From an uncultured Porphyromonadaceae bacterium (lineage in GTDB: Bacteria > Bacteroidota > Bacteroidia > Bacteroidales > Coprobacteraceae), in NCBI GenBank assembly GCA_900545915.1, contig URAV01000035.1, forward strand, positions 1-42,259: 42,259 bases of DNA, read 5' to 3'. A model generated the notes under the pieces. The model saw nothing but the letters and a program-made list of their open reading frames with translations. It was not told where the DNA came from and searched no databases. Position numbers and translations under genes: made by a program. Shown here piece after piece: positions 7,697 to 16,994 of the stretch. Within the stretch, counting starts at the first letter, position 1; each line of letters opens with the position of its first letter.

Positions 7697-9487
7697 ATGA
7701 AAACATTTGAAGAATTAGGGATCGACAGCAAAATATTGAAAGCGATTTCTGAAATCGGATTTGAAAATCCAATGCCTGTACAAGAACAGGTTATACCCCT
7801 TTTACTTGCCGAAAATACCGATATCGTAGCTTTGGCTCAAACCGGAACCGGTAAAACCGCAGCATTCGGACTTCCTGTAATCCAGAAAATAGATGTCAGC
7901 GACAATTATCCTCAAGCTCTTATTTTAAGTCCGACAAGAGAACTTTGCCTGCAAATAGCCAGTGATCTGAATGATTACTCAAAATATATCAACGGGCTGA
8001 AAATACTTCCCGTTTACGGAGGATCGAGTATCGAAAGCCAGATAAGAACATTGAAAAAAGGAGTACAAATCATCGTGGCGACACCGGGTCGTCTTATCGA
8101 TTTGATGAACAGAAAGATGGTAAAACTCGACCGGATAGGTACGGTGATTATGGATGAGGCCGATGAGATGCTCAATATGGGCTTTACGGAAAGCATAAAC
8201 GAAATATTGGCCGCTATTCCGGAAGAGCGCAACATGTTGCTGTTCTCAGCTACCATGCCGGCGGAAATAGCCAAAATAGCAAAAAATTACATGAGTAATC
8301 CCAAAGAAGTGGTAATCGGGAGCAAAAATGAAGGAGCTAAGAATATAAAACATGTTTATTATCTGGTACATGCAAAAGATAAATATCTGGCATTGAAACG
8401 CATCGCCGACTACTACCCCAATATATACGGCATCATCTTTTGCCGTACCCGGCGGGAGACTCAAGAAATAGCCGATCAGCTGATACAAGACGGATATAAT
8501 GCGGACTCTTTACACGGGGAATTATCTCAAGCACAACGAGATGCCGTTATGCAAAAATTCAGGGTGAAAAATCTTCAGCTGCTGGTTGCAACCGATGTTG
8601 CGGCACGCGGTCTTGATGTAGATAACCTGACTCATGTCATCAACTACGGATTACCTGATGATATCGAGACATATACTCACAGAAGCGGTCGTACAGGTCG
8701 TGCCGGTAAAACGGGAACTTCCATCGCCATAATTCACGTAAAAGAAAAAGGGCGGATGCGGGATATTGAAAAAATCATCGGTAAAAAATTCGAAAAAGGA
8801 CATATCCCGACAGGAGATCAAATATGTGAAAAGCAATTGTTTAATCTGGTAGATAAAATTGAAAAGGTTAAAGTAAACGAAGAAGAAATCGCTTCTTATC
8901 TACCGTCCATTTTCCGCAAACTGGAGTGGTTAAGCAACGAAGATCTCATCAAAAGAATCGTTTCACTCGAATTTAACAGACTGATCGATTATTATGCAGA
9001 TGCAAGCGAACTGGATATTCCGGAAGACAGAAATACAAAAGACCGGGGAAATCAACGCAGAGAAAGGACAAGAAGCAAAGCCAGAAAAGCAGAAGAAGGA
9101 TATTCTCGTCTGTTTATCAATCTTGGAAAAGCCGACGGTTTTTATCCCAATACATTAATCGAAATGGTTAATGACAATGTTAAAGGACACGCATCTATCG
9201 GTAGAATCGATGTTCTTCCGAATTTCTCATTTTTCGAAGTAGAAGAAAAATCCGCTCGTAGCATTATCAGAAGTCTGAAAAACATCAGCTTTTTCGGCAA
9301 ACGGGTCTCTGTAGAACCGGCAGATAAAAAAGAAAATTCCGGGAAACGGGAACATTCCGGCAGAAAAGGAGGTTTCGGTAAAAGAGACTCCGGTGAAAGA
9401 TCATCCCAAAAACGAGGAGGTTTCGGAAACGAATATAAGTCTTCCAAAAGTCGGGAATATGAAAACAGTAAGAAAAAACGGAAATAA
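7697..9487 (+). CDS. DEAD-box ATP-dependent RNA helicase (DeaD/CsdA-like)
   Basis: This 596-aa helicase has a complete core: Q motif region (PMPVQEQVIP), motif I AQTGTGKT (47-54), PTREL (79-83), TPGR (129-132), DEAD (153-156), SAT (184-186), and motifs V-VI around VATDVAARGLD and HRSGRTGRAGKTG. An RRM-like DbpA-type RNA-binding domain follows at about 470-545. The tail of some 50 residues is rich in Lys, Arg, Ser and Gly and probably disordered. This layout is that of the cold-shock and ribosome-assembly helicases DeaD/CsdA. It is monocistronic: own promoter, long leader, and a strong terminator 31 bp after the stop. The leader suggests regulation at RNA level. Confidence 0.93.
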   Translation: MKTFEELGIDSKILKAISEIGFENPMPVQEQVIPLLLAENTDIVALAQTGTGKTAAFGLPVIQKIDVSDNYPQALILSPTRELCLQIASDLNDYSKYINGLKILPVYGGSSIESQIRTLKKGVQIIVATPGRLIDLMNRKMVKLDRIGTVIMDEADEMLNMGFTESINEILAAIPEERNMLLFSATMPAEIAKIAKNYMSNPKEVVIGSKNEGAKNIKHVYYLVHAKDKYLALKRIADYYPNIYGIIFCRTRRETQEIADQLIQDGYNADSLHGELSQAQRDAVMQKFRVKNLQLLVATDVAARGLDVDNLTHVINYGLPDDIETYTHRSGRTGRAGKTGTSIAIIHVKEKGRMRDIEKIIGKKFEKGHIPTGDQICEKQLFNLVDKIEKVKVNEEEIASYLPSIFRKLEWLSNEDLIKRIVSLEFNRLIDYYADASELDIPEDRNTKDRGNQRRERTRSKARKAEEGYSRLFINLGKADGFYPNTLIEMVNDNVKGHASIGRIDVLPNFSFFEVEEKSARSIIRSLKNISFFGKRVSVEPADKKENSGKREHSGRKGGFGKRDSGERSSQKRGGFGNEYKSSKSREYENSKKKRK

Positions 9488-9517
9488 TAAAAATTCCGTT
9501 ATCAAGAAAATAAGAAC

Positions 9518-9556
9518 AAACCGTAAGTCTGAAAAATGGACTTACGGTTTTATTTT
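9518..9556 (+). terminator. Rho-independent terminator of the helicase gene
   Basis: AAACCGTAAGTC (9518-9529) and GACTTACGGTTT (9539-9550) form a perfect 12-bp stem with a 9-nt loop, followed by TATTTT. Confidence 0.92.
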
Positions 9557-9695
9557 GTATTATCCAACCCCAAAAATCTATATTTTGCCAAACATAATTT
9601 TATAATTCGATAAACAAAACATTCCCTAATTGCTACATAATGCAAAATATCCATATATAATCTACTGATTGTGAAACAGGATTTAGTATATTTTG

Positions 9696-9703
9696 TATTT
9701 TTG
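9696..9703 (+). promoter_or_regulatory. -7 promoter element of the GH3-like gene
   Basis: TATTTTTG lies 24 nt before the ATG at 9727. The rest of the interval between the helicase terminator and this box shows nothing recognisable. Confidence 0.5.
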
Positions 9704-9726
9704 CCTCAAATAACAATCGAAACAAG

Positions 9727-11235
9727 ATGGATATAACACCTATAATACGCCCGTTTTTTGCCAAACGGCAAAAACAGATCGACTTGTTTGAAAAATACGG
9801 AGACGAGATACAAAAAAAACAACTATACAACCTTCTTGAAACAGCTCAAAATACAGAAATAGGAGAACTATACCGTTTCAAGAAAATTACAGATTACAAA
9901 ACATTCTCCGAACAAGTTCCGTTGATTACATACGAAGAGCTGAAACCGTATGTAGAACGGATGCTTAAAGGTGAAAGCAATCTTATATGGCCGTCAAAAG
10001 TCCGCTGGTTTGCCAAATCTTCCGGAACGACAAATGATAAAAGCAAATTTATTCCCGTAAGCAAAGAAGGATTGTACCAATGTCACTATCGGGGAGGGAC
10101 GGATTGCGTTGTCAGCTATCTGAACATGAATCCCGACAGTCGGATGTTCTCAGGAAAAGGTTTGATTCTCGGGGGAAGCCACCAGATCAGTTCTCTCCGC
10201 AAAGACATCCGATGCGGAGATTTGTCGGCATGCCTGATACAGAACATCAATCCGTTAGTTAATCTCATCCGAGTTCCTGAAAAACGAATCGCTCTAATGT
10301 CGGAATGGGAAAAGAAACTTGAAGAAATCGTACGATCTACTCTACATAAAAACGTAACGAACTTGTCCGGTGTTCCGTCTTGGTTTCTGACTCTGATAAA
10401 AAAGATATTGCAACAAAGCGGAAAACAATATCTATCCGAAGTATGGCCGAATCTCGAAGTATTCTTTCATGGGGGAATAAGTTTCGACCCCTACCGCTCT
10501 TATTATAAAGAGCTGATTCCGTCTGAAAAGATGCACTATGTAGAAACTTACAATGCCTCAGAAGGATTCTTTGCCGTACAAAACAGTTTTGACGAACAGG
10601 GAATGCTGTTGTTACTCGATATAGGTGTGTTTTTTGAATTTATTCCTTTATCGGAAGTCGGGAAAAAAGATCCGGTCGTACTACCGATTTGGGAAATAGA
10701 GAAAGGTCAGAATTACGCTTTAGTTATTACTACCAACAGCGGACTATGGCGATACCAAATAGGCGATACGGTAAAAGTAATATCGACCGATCCTGCAAAA
10801 ATCATTATCTCCGGACGGACAAAACATTTTATCAACGCTTTCGGAGAAGAACTAATGGTAGACAATGCAGAAAAAGGTTTAGCAAAAACTTGTGAACAAA
10901 CAGGAGCAATTATCTCAAATTACAGTGCCGCACCGGTATTCATGTCGAACAAAAGCCGAGGTCGCCATCAATGGTTGATCGAATTCGAAAAAGAACCGGA
11001 GTCATTAGAACAGTTTGCCGACATTCTCGATGCGACATTACAGAGCCTTAATTCGGACTATGAGGCTAAACGATACAAAGGTATCTTCCTTGACCGGCTT
11101 GAAATAATAAAAGCCCGTCCCGGACTATTCCATGACTGGTTGAAAGATAAAGGGAAATTGGGCGGACAACACAAAATTCCACGCCTCAGCAATAGCCGTG
11201 AGCATATAGAAGATATGCTAAAAATGAACCACTGA
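9727..11235 (+). CDS. GH3-family acyl-adenylating enzyme (auxin-responsive-promoter-like)
   Basis: This 502-aa protein is of the GH3 family, related in fold to the acyl-adenylate/luciferase enzymes; plant members conjugate amino acids to jasmonate or auxin. The ATP-binding P-loop-like motif is KSSGTTNDKSKFIPVS (residues 97-112). Further family marks are ETYNASEGFFAVQ in the middle and TNSGLWRYQIGDTV with SGRTKHFINAFGEELMV before the C-terminal domain. No signal peptide is present. Bacteroidota usually carry one such gene, and no substrate is established, so the acyl and acceptor substrates are unknown. The gene has its own promoter and no close partner in the same direction. Confidence 0.88.
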   Translation: MDITPIIRPFFAKRQKQIDLFEKYGDEIQKKQLYNLLETAQNTEIGELYRFKKITDYKTFSEQVPLITYEELKPYVERMLKGESNLIWPSKVRWFAKSSGTTNDKSKFIPVSKEGLYQCHYRGGTDCVVSYLNMNPDSRMFSGKGLILGGSHQISSLRKDIRCGDLSACLIQNINPLVNLIRVPEKRIALMSEWEKKLEEIVRSTLHKNVTNLSGVPSWFLTLIKKILQQSGKQYLSEVWPNLEVFFHGGISFDPYRSYYKELIPSEKMHYVETYNASEGFFAVQNSFDEQGMLLLLDIGVFFEFIPLSEVGKKDPVVLPIWEIEKGQNYALVITTNSGLWRYQIGDTVKVISTDPAKIIISGRTKHFINAFGEELMVDNAEKGLAKTCEQTGAIISNYSAAPVFMSNKSRGRHQWLIEFEKEPESLEQFADILDATLQSLNSDYEAKRYKGIFLDRLEIIKARPGLFHDWLKDKGKLGGQHKIPRLSNSREHIEDMLKMNH

Positions 11236-11337
11236 GGTTTTACAAATAACGAGGAAAACTTCCATAGGAAAGAAAGTTAATTATAATACGTCATTTTTAT
11301 ACGCTTTTATTCCAACTGCCGGTAAAAAACTTTCATA

Positions 11338-11494
11338 AGAGCCTGTGTAAATTTTGCCCGGATCAGGTTTGATTGTTTCTTTCGAGAATGTTTTTCGGAT
11401 AATGGAATTCCGATGAATGAAAATGGGAAAAGACTGGAAGAAAACACAAAAATGATCTGATAATATTTTTTTGTCGGAAAATTCAGACAGACTC
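11338..11494. repeat. Interspersed repeat, inverted-pair element (copy B)
   Basis: This element of about 157 bp starts with AGAGCCTG (11338) and AAATTTTGCCCG and ends with CGGAAAATTCAGACAGACTC. Its outer ends are therefore inverted repeats, as in a small non-autonomous transposon. The right half contains the full unit (GGAAGAAAAC, CTGATAATATTTTT, GTCGGAAAATT). The left half is a more decayed inverted copy. It fills most of the 354-bp gap between the GH3-like gene and the secreted-protein gene. A short open frame across it (11281-11508) is not credible. Confidence 0.8.
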
Positions 11495-11520
11495 CAAAAG
11501 TCACTCATTTTAATGTTATA

Positions 11521-11562
11521 AATAAAAAAGCAGTCATCTGCAAAATTGCAAATAACTGCTTT
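11521..11562 (-). terminator. Rho-independent terminator of the secreted-protein gene
   Basis: On the minus strand AAAGCAGT and ACTGCTTT (11555-11562 with 11527-11534) form the outer stem. An inner TGCAATTTTGCA can pair, and TTTTTTATT follows. It lies 28 bp downstream of the stop codon. Confidence 0.85.
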
Positions 11563-11589
11563 ATATATATAAGATTCACTCGCAGAACT

Positions 11590-14031
11590 TTATCGCTTGA
11601 TAATCTTTACAGACTTTTGTTCAGTACCGTTACTTAATACAACGATATAAAACCCTGAAGCAAGATTTTCTATACTAATATCATTTACACCCAATTTTAT
11701 GTTCTTATTGATCACAGCATGACCATCCAGCCCCACTATAACCATTTTCCACATATTTTCTGTTCCATTATCGATAAATAAATTACCATCCACGACTGTA
11801 TTTAAGATCCTCAACTTATCAATTATCGACTCTTCTATACCATCAACGCCACCGTCATATTCCAAGAAAACATCTATGTCTATATATTGTAACATAATAT
11901 CCGTTTTTGACAGTTGAATCGTTTTCTCTAAAGTTTCATATCCAGAAGCCTCCACCTTATAAGTAAAGCTATTTCCGGAAACAGGAATAAGAGTTTGGAC
12001 CTCTCCATAACGATCCGACCGATAAGTTTCTCCATTAATCGTCACTTTTGCATTTTTAATATAACCTTCATATCTATCCCGGATACTCATCGATACCGTA
12101 TAATCGGTCTGCGGAATTTTCATATCTAAAGTTACATCAACGACCTCGCCAGCCTCAACGGTAACAGCCTTCTTTTCTGACGAATGCACATCAAGGCCGT
12201 TATCATTACTACCCGATGCGATAAAGCTATATTTTTTACCGCTTTCAAGCCATACCGTGACTTCATCACCATAAAGGTCAACTGTCTGCCCATCGGGATA
12301 TATACAAAATATGTCATCCACCGAAATTCCTTCAGGAGCAGTAGTATATATCCGTACAGCTCCATAATTCCCGAGATCAATTTCTACATTACGATTATTA
12401 TCGCCTATCTCGACCTCCTGCTCATGATAAAATACCCCTCTACTGTCATCTTTACTAATAGCAAAAATATAAGAACCATTCGGCAAAGAAAATTGAACCG
12501 GTTCTTCTTGATCGGGATAGAAACTGAAATTGAACAGATCCATTCCATTTTCACTTTTCACCTCATACGAAAGACTTTCCGACTTAATAGATTCCGGCAT
12601 ATTTTTTACACTAAAAAAGACCGGTTTGCTTATGTTTTCAGCACAATTTATAGTTACAGTCTTTTTTTCTTCTCCTTTAGAAATGGCAAACGCACCCTTT
12701 GACTGCAAATCACTATTATTACTTATCAACACATAATTATACTCACCCGGAGAAAACATCTCTTTAGAAGACATATCCCCAATGTATAAATCGCGCACCA
12801 AGGTAGTATTGTGAAATATCTTTATATGCGGATAATTTTCCTCAGGTTTGTTTATAACATCAAAAAATACTTGTGTATAATTTTGTTCATCAAAAACAAT
12901 ATCCAACCTATCTGTCGTATTTGCATCAAAAACATCATTCTTAACAGGGAACTTATAACCCGAACAGGTTGGATTGATGCTATAACTGAATTGTCCGTCT
13001 GCCGGCAAATACACCTCATGAACCACAGCCTCCTCTCCGGACAAATGCTCATAATATTCATCTTGAGTCGGCACATAAGCCTTTATAATCGATAATGCGA
13101 CAGATTGCAGACCTATTCCGGATATATTGAATATCAGCTTCTTATAATCATCAAACCCATATTTTACATCAATATCTTTTCCGGATACGGTAAACTCTTC
13201 GATAGAATCATCACCCCCAAAATAGTTATTGTAGGAAGCATCTACCCCGAAATAATAAAATCCATCTAACAAATAGGCTCTTCCTATTCCTTCGTCATCG
13301 GTATCAAGCTCCAAATCCAGTTCCATATTCGATGGCGAAACAATATTAATAGAAGCTCCTGCCAAAGGGATCTTTTCAACACCTGTAACATGGAATGTCA
13401 CCAGATGCATCTCGTCCGTATCGATGTCTATAATCTCTTCTACATCTTTATTGTCCACAGTCAAATAATGCTCAGTCGTCATCACGGCAACATCGTCAAA
13501 CGTAATCTCCGGCTCATAGGTATACTTACCGGATTTACACCATGTCGCATTATCAACCATATTAGTATAAATGCTACTTCCTCCAACGGGTGATGACCCG
13601 CTATCGGCTTCCGAAGAATAAATATAATCAACATAAAGAGACATTCTCTCATCTTTTGCTTTTATTTGTACATAATGATATTGAGAAAAATCTACTTCGA
13701 AAGTAGCCTCTGTTACTGATTCAAGATTTTCAATAAAGCCTCTCAATTCGCAAACAATACGGTTATCAGGAGTTCCTATTGTAAAATTTACTATATCATC
13801 TCCAAAATAACAACGCATTTTGCCTACATAACTTTCCGTAGAATTATCCCATACAAATGGCTCGACAACTTCTTCATGACAGGATATATTCAATGAAGAA
13901 GGATCAAAATGCTCTGAATCAGGAGATATAATCCTAACTCGTGTCGGCAACGTTTTATATTCAACTCCTTCCTGAGCATAACTCTGTACTGCCAATAACA
14001 GACAAAGAAAAGATAGTAACAATTTTTTCAT
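11590..14031 (-). CDS. Large secreted beta-rich protein with a type IX secretion-like C-terminal domain
   Basis: This is an 813-aa protein with a clear signal peptide (MKKLLLSFLCLLLAVQSYAQ, cleavage before EGVEY). The body is a series of beta-sandwich-like segments, strongly acidic and rich in Asn, Ser and Tyr. One near residues 650-710 resembles a carboxypeptidase-regulatory/PEGA-like fold (VTINGETYRSDRYGEVQTLIPV). The last 75 residues (from about LRILNTVVDG to SGFYIVVLSNG and a final KSVKIIKR) match the pattern of the Por-secretion type A sorting domain: an L-G-F/Y-Y-hydrophobic strand followed by a Lys-rich end. This suggests cell-surface or secreted fate. No enzymatic motif is recognised. 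It is monocistronic, with its own promoter and terminator. Confidence 0.8.
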   Translation of the reverse strand: MKKLLLSFLCLLLAVQSYAQEGVEYKTLPTRVRIISPDSEHFDPSSLNISCHEEVVEPFVWDNSTESYVGKMRCYFGDDIVNFTIGTPDNRIVCELRGFIENLESVTEATFEVDFSQYHYVQIKAKDERMSLYVDYIYSSEADSGSSPVGGSSIYTNMVDNATWCKSGKYTYEPEITFDDVAVMTTEHYLTVDNKDVEEIIDIDTDEMHLVTFHVTGVEKIPLAGASINIVSPSNMELDLELDTDDEGIGRAYLLDGFYYFGVDASYNNYFGGDDSIEEFTVSGKDIDVKYGFDDYKKLIFNISGIGLQSVALSIIKAYVPTQDEYYEHLSGEEAVVHEVYLPADGQFSYSINPTCSGYKFPVKNDVFDANTTDRLDIVFDEQNYTQVFFDVINKPEENYPHIKIFHNTTLVRDLYIGDMSSKEMFSPGEYNYVLISNNSDLQSKGAFAISKGEEKKTVTINCAENISKPVFFSVKNMPESIKSESLSYEVKSENGMDLFNFSFYPDQEEPVQFSLPNGSYIFAISKDDSRGVFYHEQEVEIGDNNRNVEIDLGNYGAVRIYTTAPEGISVDDIFCIYPDGQTVDLYGDEVTVWLESGKKYSFIASGSNDNGLDVHSSEKKAVTVEAGEVVDVTLDMKIPQTDYTVSMSIRDRYEGYIKNAKVTINGETYRSDRYGEVQTLIPVSGNSFTYKVEASGYETLEKTIQLSKTDIMLQYIDIDVFLEYDGGVDGIEESIIDKLRILNTVVDGNLFIDNGTENMWKMVIVGLDGHAVINKNIKLGVNDISIENLASGFYIVVLSNGTEQKSVKIIKR

Positions 14032-14085
14032 AAATATACGATTTTAAAAAAGTGACCTATTTATTTGTCATAAATACAACAAAAG

Positions 14086-14093
14086 CAAAATTA
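14086..14093 (-). promoter_or_regulatory. -7 promoter element of the secreted-protein gene
   Basis: The minus strand reads TAATTTTG, giving a leader of about 48 nt. The surroundings are very AT-rich, so a chance match is possible. Confidence 0.45.
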
Positions 14094-14196
14094 TCGAAAA
14101 TAACAACAATTCGACACTATTTCCATAAATAGTTTCCGAAACATATAATATTATATTAAATATAGAAACATTTATATCACAATATATTAGTATCTC

Positions 14197-14211
14197 TAAG
14201 AGCCTGTTTAA
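14197..14211 (-). repeat. Remnant of the intergenic repeat end (copy F)
   Basis: TAAGAGCCTGTTTAA matches the outer end of the repeat family (minus orientation). The match stops at once, and the comM stop codon follows 9 bp later. Confidence 0.45.
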
Positions 14212-14219
14212 AGGCGTGA

Positions 14220-15758
14220 TCATCCGGCCCAATTTTCTCTATCAAGATTCCGGTAATTGATTGCTTCGGCAATATGCACCGACGACACATTCTCACTACC
14301 GGCCAAATCGGCAATGGTACGGGCGACTTTAAGAATACGGTCATACGCCCGTGCCGATAGGCCAAAACGTTTCATGGCGTCTTTTAATCGTTCTTTTCCA
14401 AGTTCATCGGGCTGAGCAAAACGGTTCAATAATTTCGTATTCATTTGCGCATTACAATACACTCCCGGAATATCTTTAAAACGTTCTGCTTGAATATCAC
14501 GTGCACGCATTACTCTTTCTCTGATTACGGAACTGGGTTCTCCCGGACGGCTATCGGCCATTTTCTCAAAAGGAACCGGTACAATCTCAATCTGTATGTC
14601 TATACGATCAAGTAAAGGTCCGGAAATACGATTCAAATATTTCAAGACACTGCCGGGAGGACAAATACATTTTTTCTCAGGATGATTGTAATATCCGCAC
14701 GGACAAGGGTTCATCGAGGCCATCAACATCAAGCTGGCCGGATATTCGATCGAATATTTCGCACGGGAAATAGTTATTTTACGATCCTCCAACGGCTGAC
14801 GCATTACCTCAAGAACCTGCCTTGAAAATTCCGGTAATTCATCCAAAAATAAGACTCCATTATGAGCTAACGAAATTTCGCCGGGCTGAGGGAAAGCTCC
14901 TCCTCCGACAAGAGCGACACTCGATATAGTATGATGCGGAGCTCTGAAAGGACGTTGAGACAACAAAGAACTTCCCCGCTCCATCTTTCCCGCCACCGAA
15001 TGTATTTTAGTCGTCTCCAATGCTTCCTGCAAAGTCAATGGGGGCATAATAGAAGCTATCCGCTTCGCCATCATCGATTTTCCTGCTCCCGGAGGACCTA
15101 TCATAATCAAATTATGACCGCCGGCGGCAGCGACTTCAAAAGCCCTTTTAACATTTTCTTGTCCTTTTACATCTTCAAAATCGAGATCGAATTCGCACTG
15201 CTGCTGATAAAATTCTTTTCGAGTATCGATTACAGTAGGCGACAGAACTCTCTCATCATTAAAAAATTCGATCACTTCACGGATATTTCCTACTCCGTAA
15301 ACATCGAGATTATTTACGACAGCCGCCTCTTTTACATTCGCTTGCGGAACAATGAGCCCTTTAAAACCGTCTTCTCTCGCCTTGATTGCAATAGGTAAAG
15401 CCCCTTTTATCGGAAGAATAGAACCGTCCAGAGACAGTTCTCCCATAATCATATACTGTGACAGCTTATCGGGTTTGATCAATTCGGCAGAAGCCAAAAT
15501 ACCGACAGCCAACGGCAAATCATACGCAGAACCCTCTTTCCGAATATCGGCAGGAGCCATATTTATAACAATCTGCCAACGAGGAAACTTATATCCATTA
15601 TGTTGAACGGCCGAGACGATACGCTCATGGCTTTCCTTTACAGCCGCATCGGGAAGTCCAACCAAAAAGAATCGAATTCCTTGCGTACAATTCACCTCGA
15701 TCGTTACGACCAAAGCATCTATTCCCTGCACAGCAGCACCAAAAACCTTTATCAACAT
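14220..15758 (-). CDS. comM: YifB/ComM-family Mg-chelatase-like AAA+ ATPase
   Basis: This 512-aa protein has the full ComM layout. The N-terminal Lon-S5-like domain (residues 1-170) has FFLVGLPDAAVKES and INMAPADIRKEGSAYDLPLA. The AAA+ core has Walker A GPPGAGKS (221-228) and Walker B GVLFLDELPEF. A Cys-rich insert CPCGYYNHPEKKCICPP lies within the core, and a C-terminal lid with RAYDRILKVARTIADL follows. In Vibrio and related bacteria ComM is a hexameric helicase that promotes branch migration during natural transformation; its role in Bacteroidota is not established. It starts 10 bp after the thioredoxin-fold lipoprotein gene and is likely co-transcribed with it. Confidence 0.92.
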   Translation of the reverse strand: MLIKVFGAAVQGIDALVVTIEVNCTQGIRFFLVGLPDAAVKESHERIVSAVQHNGYKFPRWQIVINMAPADIRKEGSAYDLPLAVGILASAELIKPDKLSQYMIMGELSLDGSILPIKGALPIAIKAREDGFKGLIVPQANVKEAAVVNNLDVYGVGNIREVIEFFNDERVLSPTVIDTRKEFYQQQCEFDLDFEDVKGQENVKRAFEVAAAGGHNLIMIGPPGAGKSMMAKRIASIMPPLTLQEALETTKIHSVAGKMERGSSLLSQRPFRAPHHTISSVALVGGGAFPQPGEISLAHNGVLFLDELPEFSRQVLEVMRQPLEDRKITISRAKYSIEYPASLMLMASMNPCPCGYYNHPEKKCICPPGSVLKYLNRISGPLLDRIDIQIEIVPVPFEKMADSRPGEPSSVIRERVMRARDIQAERFKDIPGVYCNAQMNTKLLNRFAQPDELGKERLKDAMKRFGLSARAYDRILKVARTIADLAGSENVSSVHIAEAINYRNLDRENWAG

Positions 15759-15768
15759 AATCCGAAAT

Positions 15769-16887
15769 TTAAACTTTTTCCTTAACAGATTCCAGACTAT
15801 CTATTCGGGAAACCATTTCATCTATATATTTTTTAAGTTCATCTCCTTCTAACCCGACTTTTTCCAAGCGCCCGGTTTTATCGATAATCACGGTATATGG
15901 AATTTTGGAAATACCTAAATTCCGCGTTGAAGAAGCATTCCACTCTTCAGGCTGAATCAACTGAGTCCACTCAAGAGAATCGGTTTTTATTCTATTTTTC
16001 CAATTTTCTTTATCTACATCGAGAGAGATATTTACTACTCTGATTTTATCATCTTTATATTTAGAATAAATTTCTCTTATATTTTTCATCTCCTCCCGAC
16101 TCACCGGGTCATAAGACGCCCACCAAGTCACAATCGTAGGAATGTCTCGAAAGGTATTTGTCGAAACCGATTCTCCTTTTTCATTTTTCAAAACAGAATA
16201 AGGGAAGGTTTTTCCTATCGACATCTTCCGTACCTGTTCTATAAAAAGATCTATTTTCGCCAACAACGAAGCCGGTTTTGCTTCGGAAGGCATGATGCGC
16301 AACAAAGAATCGCATAATTCCGCCGTATTCTCGTTAAGGAGATATTCATACATGAGAATTATAGAAGCCGGAGAAGCCGGTTTTGCAGAAATCTCGGATT
16401 CGGCATTTCGACAAATTTCACCCTCTAATTTCTTCAGATCATCAAAATAAGCGGAATCTTTTTTCCGGGCATAATATTCTTTCCGCTTTTCGGCAATCCT
16501 TTGCAATAATGCACCGTTCCGTTGATTAAAATCCGTAACGGCCTGGTATGCTTCGTTCCCTTTTATCCGGATCTCAAAAGGTCTCTGTACATCCCCCTCT
16601 AAAGAGATGTGATCTCCGTTTTTTACAAATAACTGCATCAACGGAGTATAATCTTCTGTATACAACTGCAAAGAAGTCAACATCTCACTTTCTCCCGTCA
16701 ACTCGAATTTGCCCGACTGTATCCTGATCGTGTCCATTTTAAGCTCTTTTTTATATCTCTCGTGTACGGCATATAAATACTGACCCTCTAAATGAGAAAG
16801 ATTTCCTTTTACAACATACTTATCTCCGGAACTACATGCCGTCAAGAACAGGAAAAAAGAGAGAACAAATATGATTATATTTTTCAT
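15769..16887 (-). CDS. Thioredoxin-fold lipoprotein (TlpA-like) lacking the CXXC motif
   Basis: This 372-aa lipoprotein (signal ending FLTAC, Cys18) has an N-terminal DUF4369-like beta domain (about 20-115), a helical linker with EKRKEYYARKKD, and a C-terminal thioredoxin/AhpC-like domain (about 225-365). The redox motif that normally reads WASWCxPCR appears as WASYDPVSR: D260 and S263 replace both cysteines with no insertion or deletion. The cis-Pro region ISKIPYTVIID is kept. It is therefore unlikely to exchange disulfides and may be a binding or structural relative. The open frame extends to 16959, but the lipoprotein signal and a TAAATTTG box at 16915-16922 set the start at 16887. Confidence 0.85.
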   Translation of the reverse strand: MKNIIIFVLSFFLFLTACSSGDKYVVKGNLSHLEGQYLYAVHERYKKELKMDTIRIQSGKFELTGESEMLTSLQLYTEDYTPLMQLFVKNGDHISLEGDVQRPFEIRIKGNEAYQAVTDFNQRNGALLQRIAEKRKEYYARKKDSAYFDDLKKLEGEICRNAESEISAKPASPASIILMYEYLLNENTAELCDSLLRIMPSEAKPASLLAKIDLFIEQVRKMSIGKTFPYSVLKNEKGESVSTNTFRDIPTIVTWWASYDPVSREEMKNIREIYSKYKDDKIRVVNISLDVDKENWKNRIKTDSLEWTQLIQPEEWNASSTRNLGISKIPYTVIIDKTGRLEKVGLEGDELKKYIDEMVSRIDSLESVKEKV

Positions 16888-16914
16888 ATCCTCATTTATA
16901 TTGATGACTATCTG

Positions 16915-16922
16915 CAAATTTA
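16915..16922 (-). promoter_or_regulatory. -7 promoter element of the TlpA-like/comM unit
   Basis: The minus strand reads TAAATTTG, 27 nt upstream of the chosen ATG and just after the metK terminator. Confidence 0.55.
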
Positions 16923-16939
16923 CTTTTTTTGTCAACAGC

Positions 16940-16980
16940 AACAAAAAAAGTCTGTTCAAAGATATACTCGAACAGACTTT
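16940..16980 (-). terminator. Rho-independent terminator of metK
   Basis: AAAGTCTGTTC (16947-16957) and GAACAGACTTT (16970-16980) form a perfect 11-bp stem. On the minus strand it is followed by a T run. Confidence 0.88.
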
Positions 16981-16994
16981 CCTCTTATTTTTCT

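Noticed and set aside
11338..11494. Insertion sequence
   Set aside because: There is no transposase frame and the element is only about 157 bp; at most a non-autonomous element.
11281..11508. 75-aa minus-strand open frame
   Set aside because: It lies across the inverted repeat element; open frames here are a by-product of the repeat.
12184..12702. 172-aa plus-strand open frame
   Set aside because: It is antisense to the secreted protein gene; no motif or promoter.
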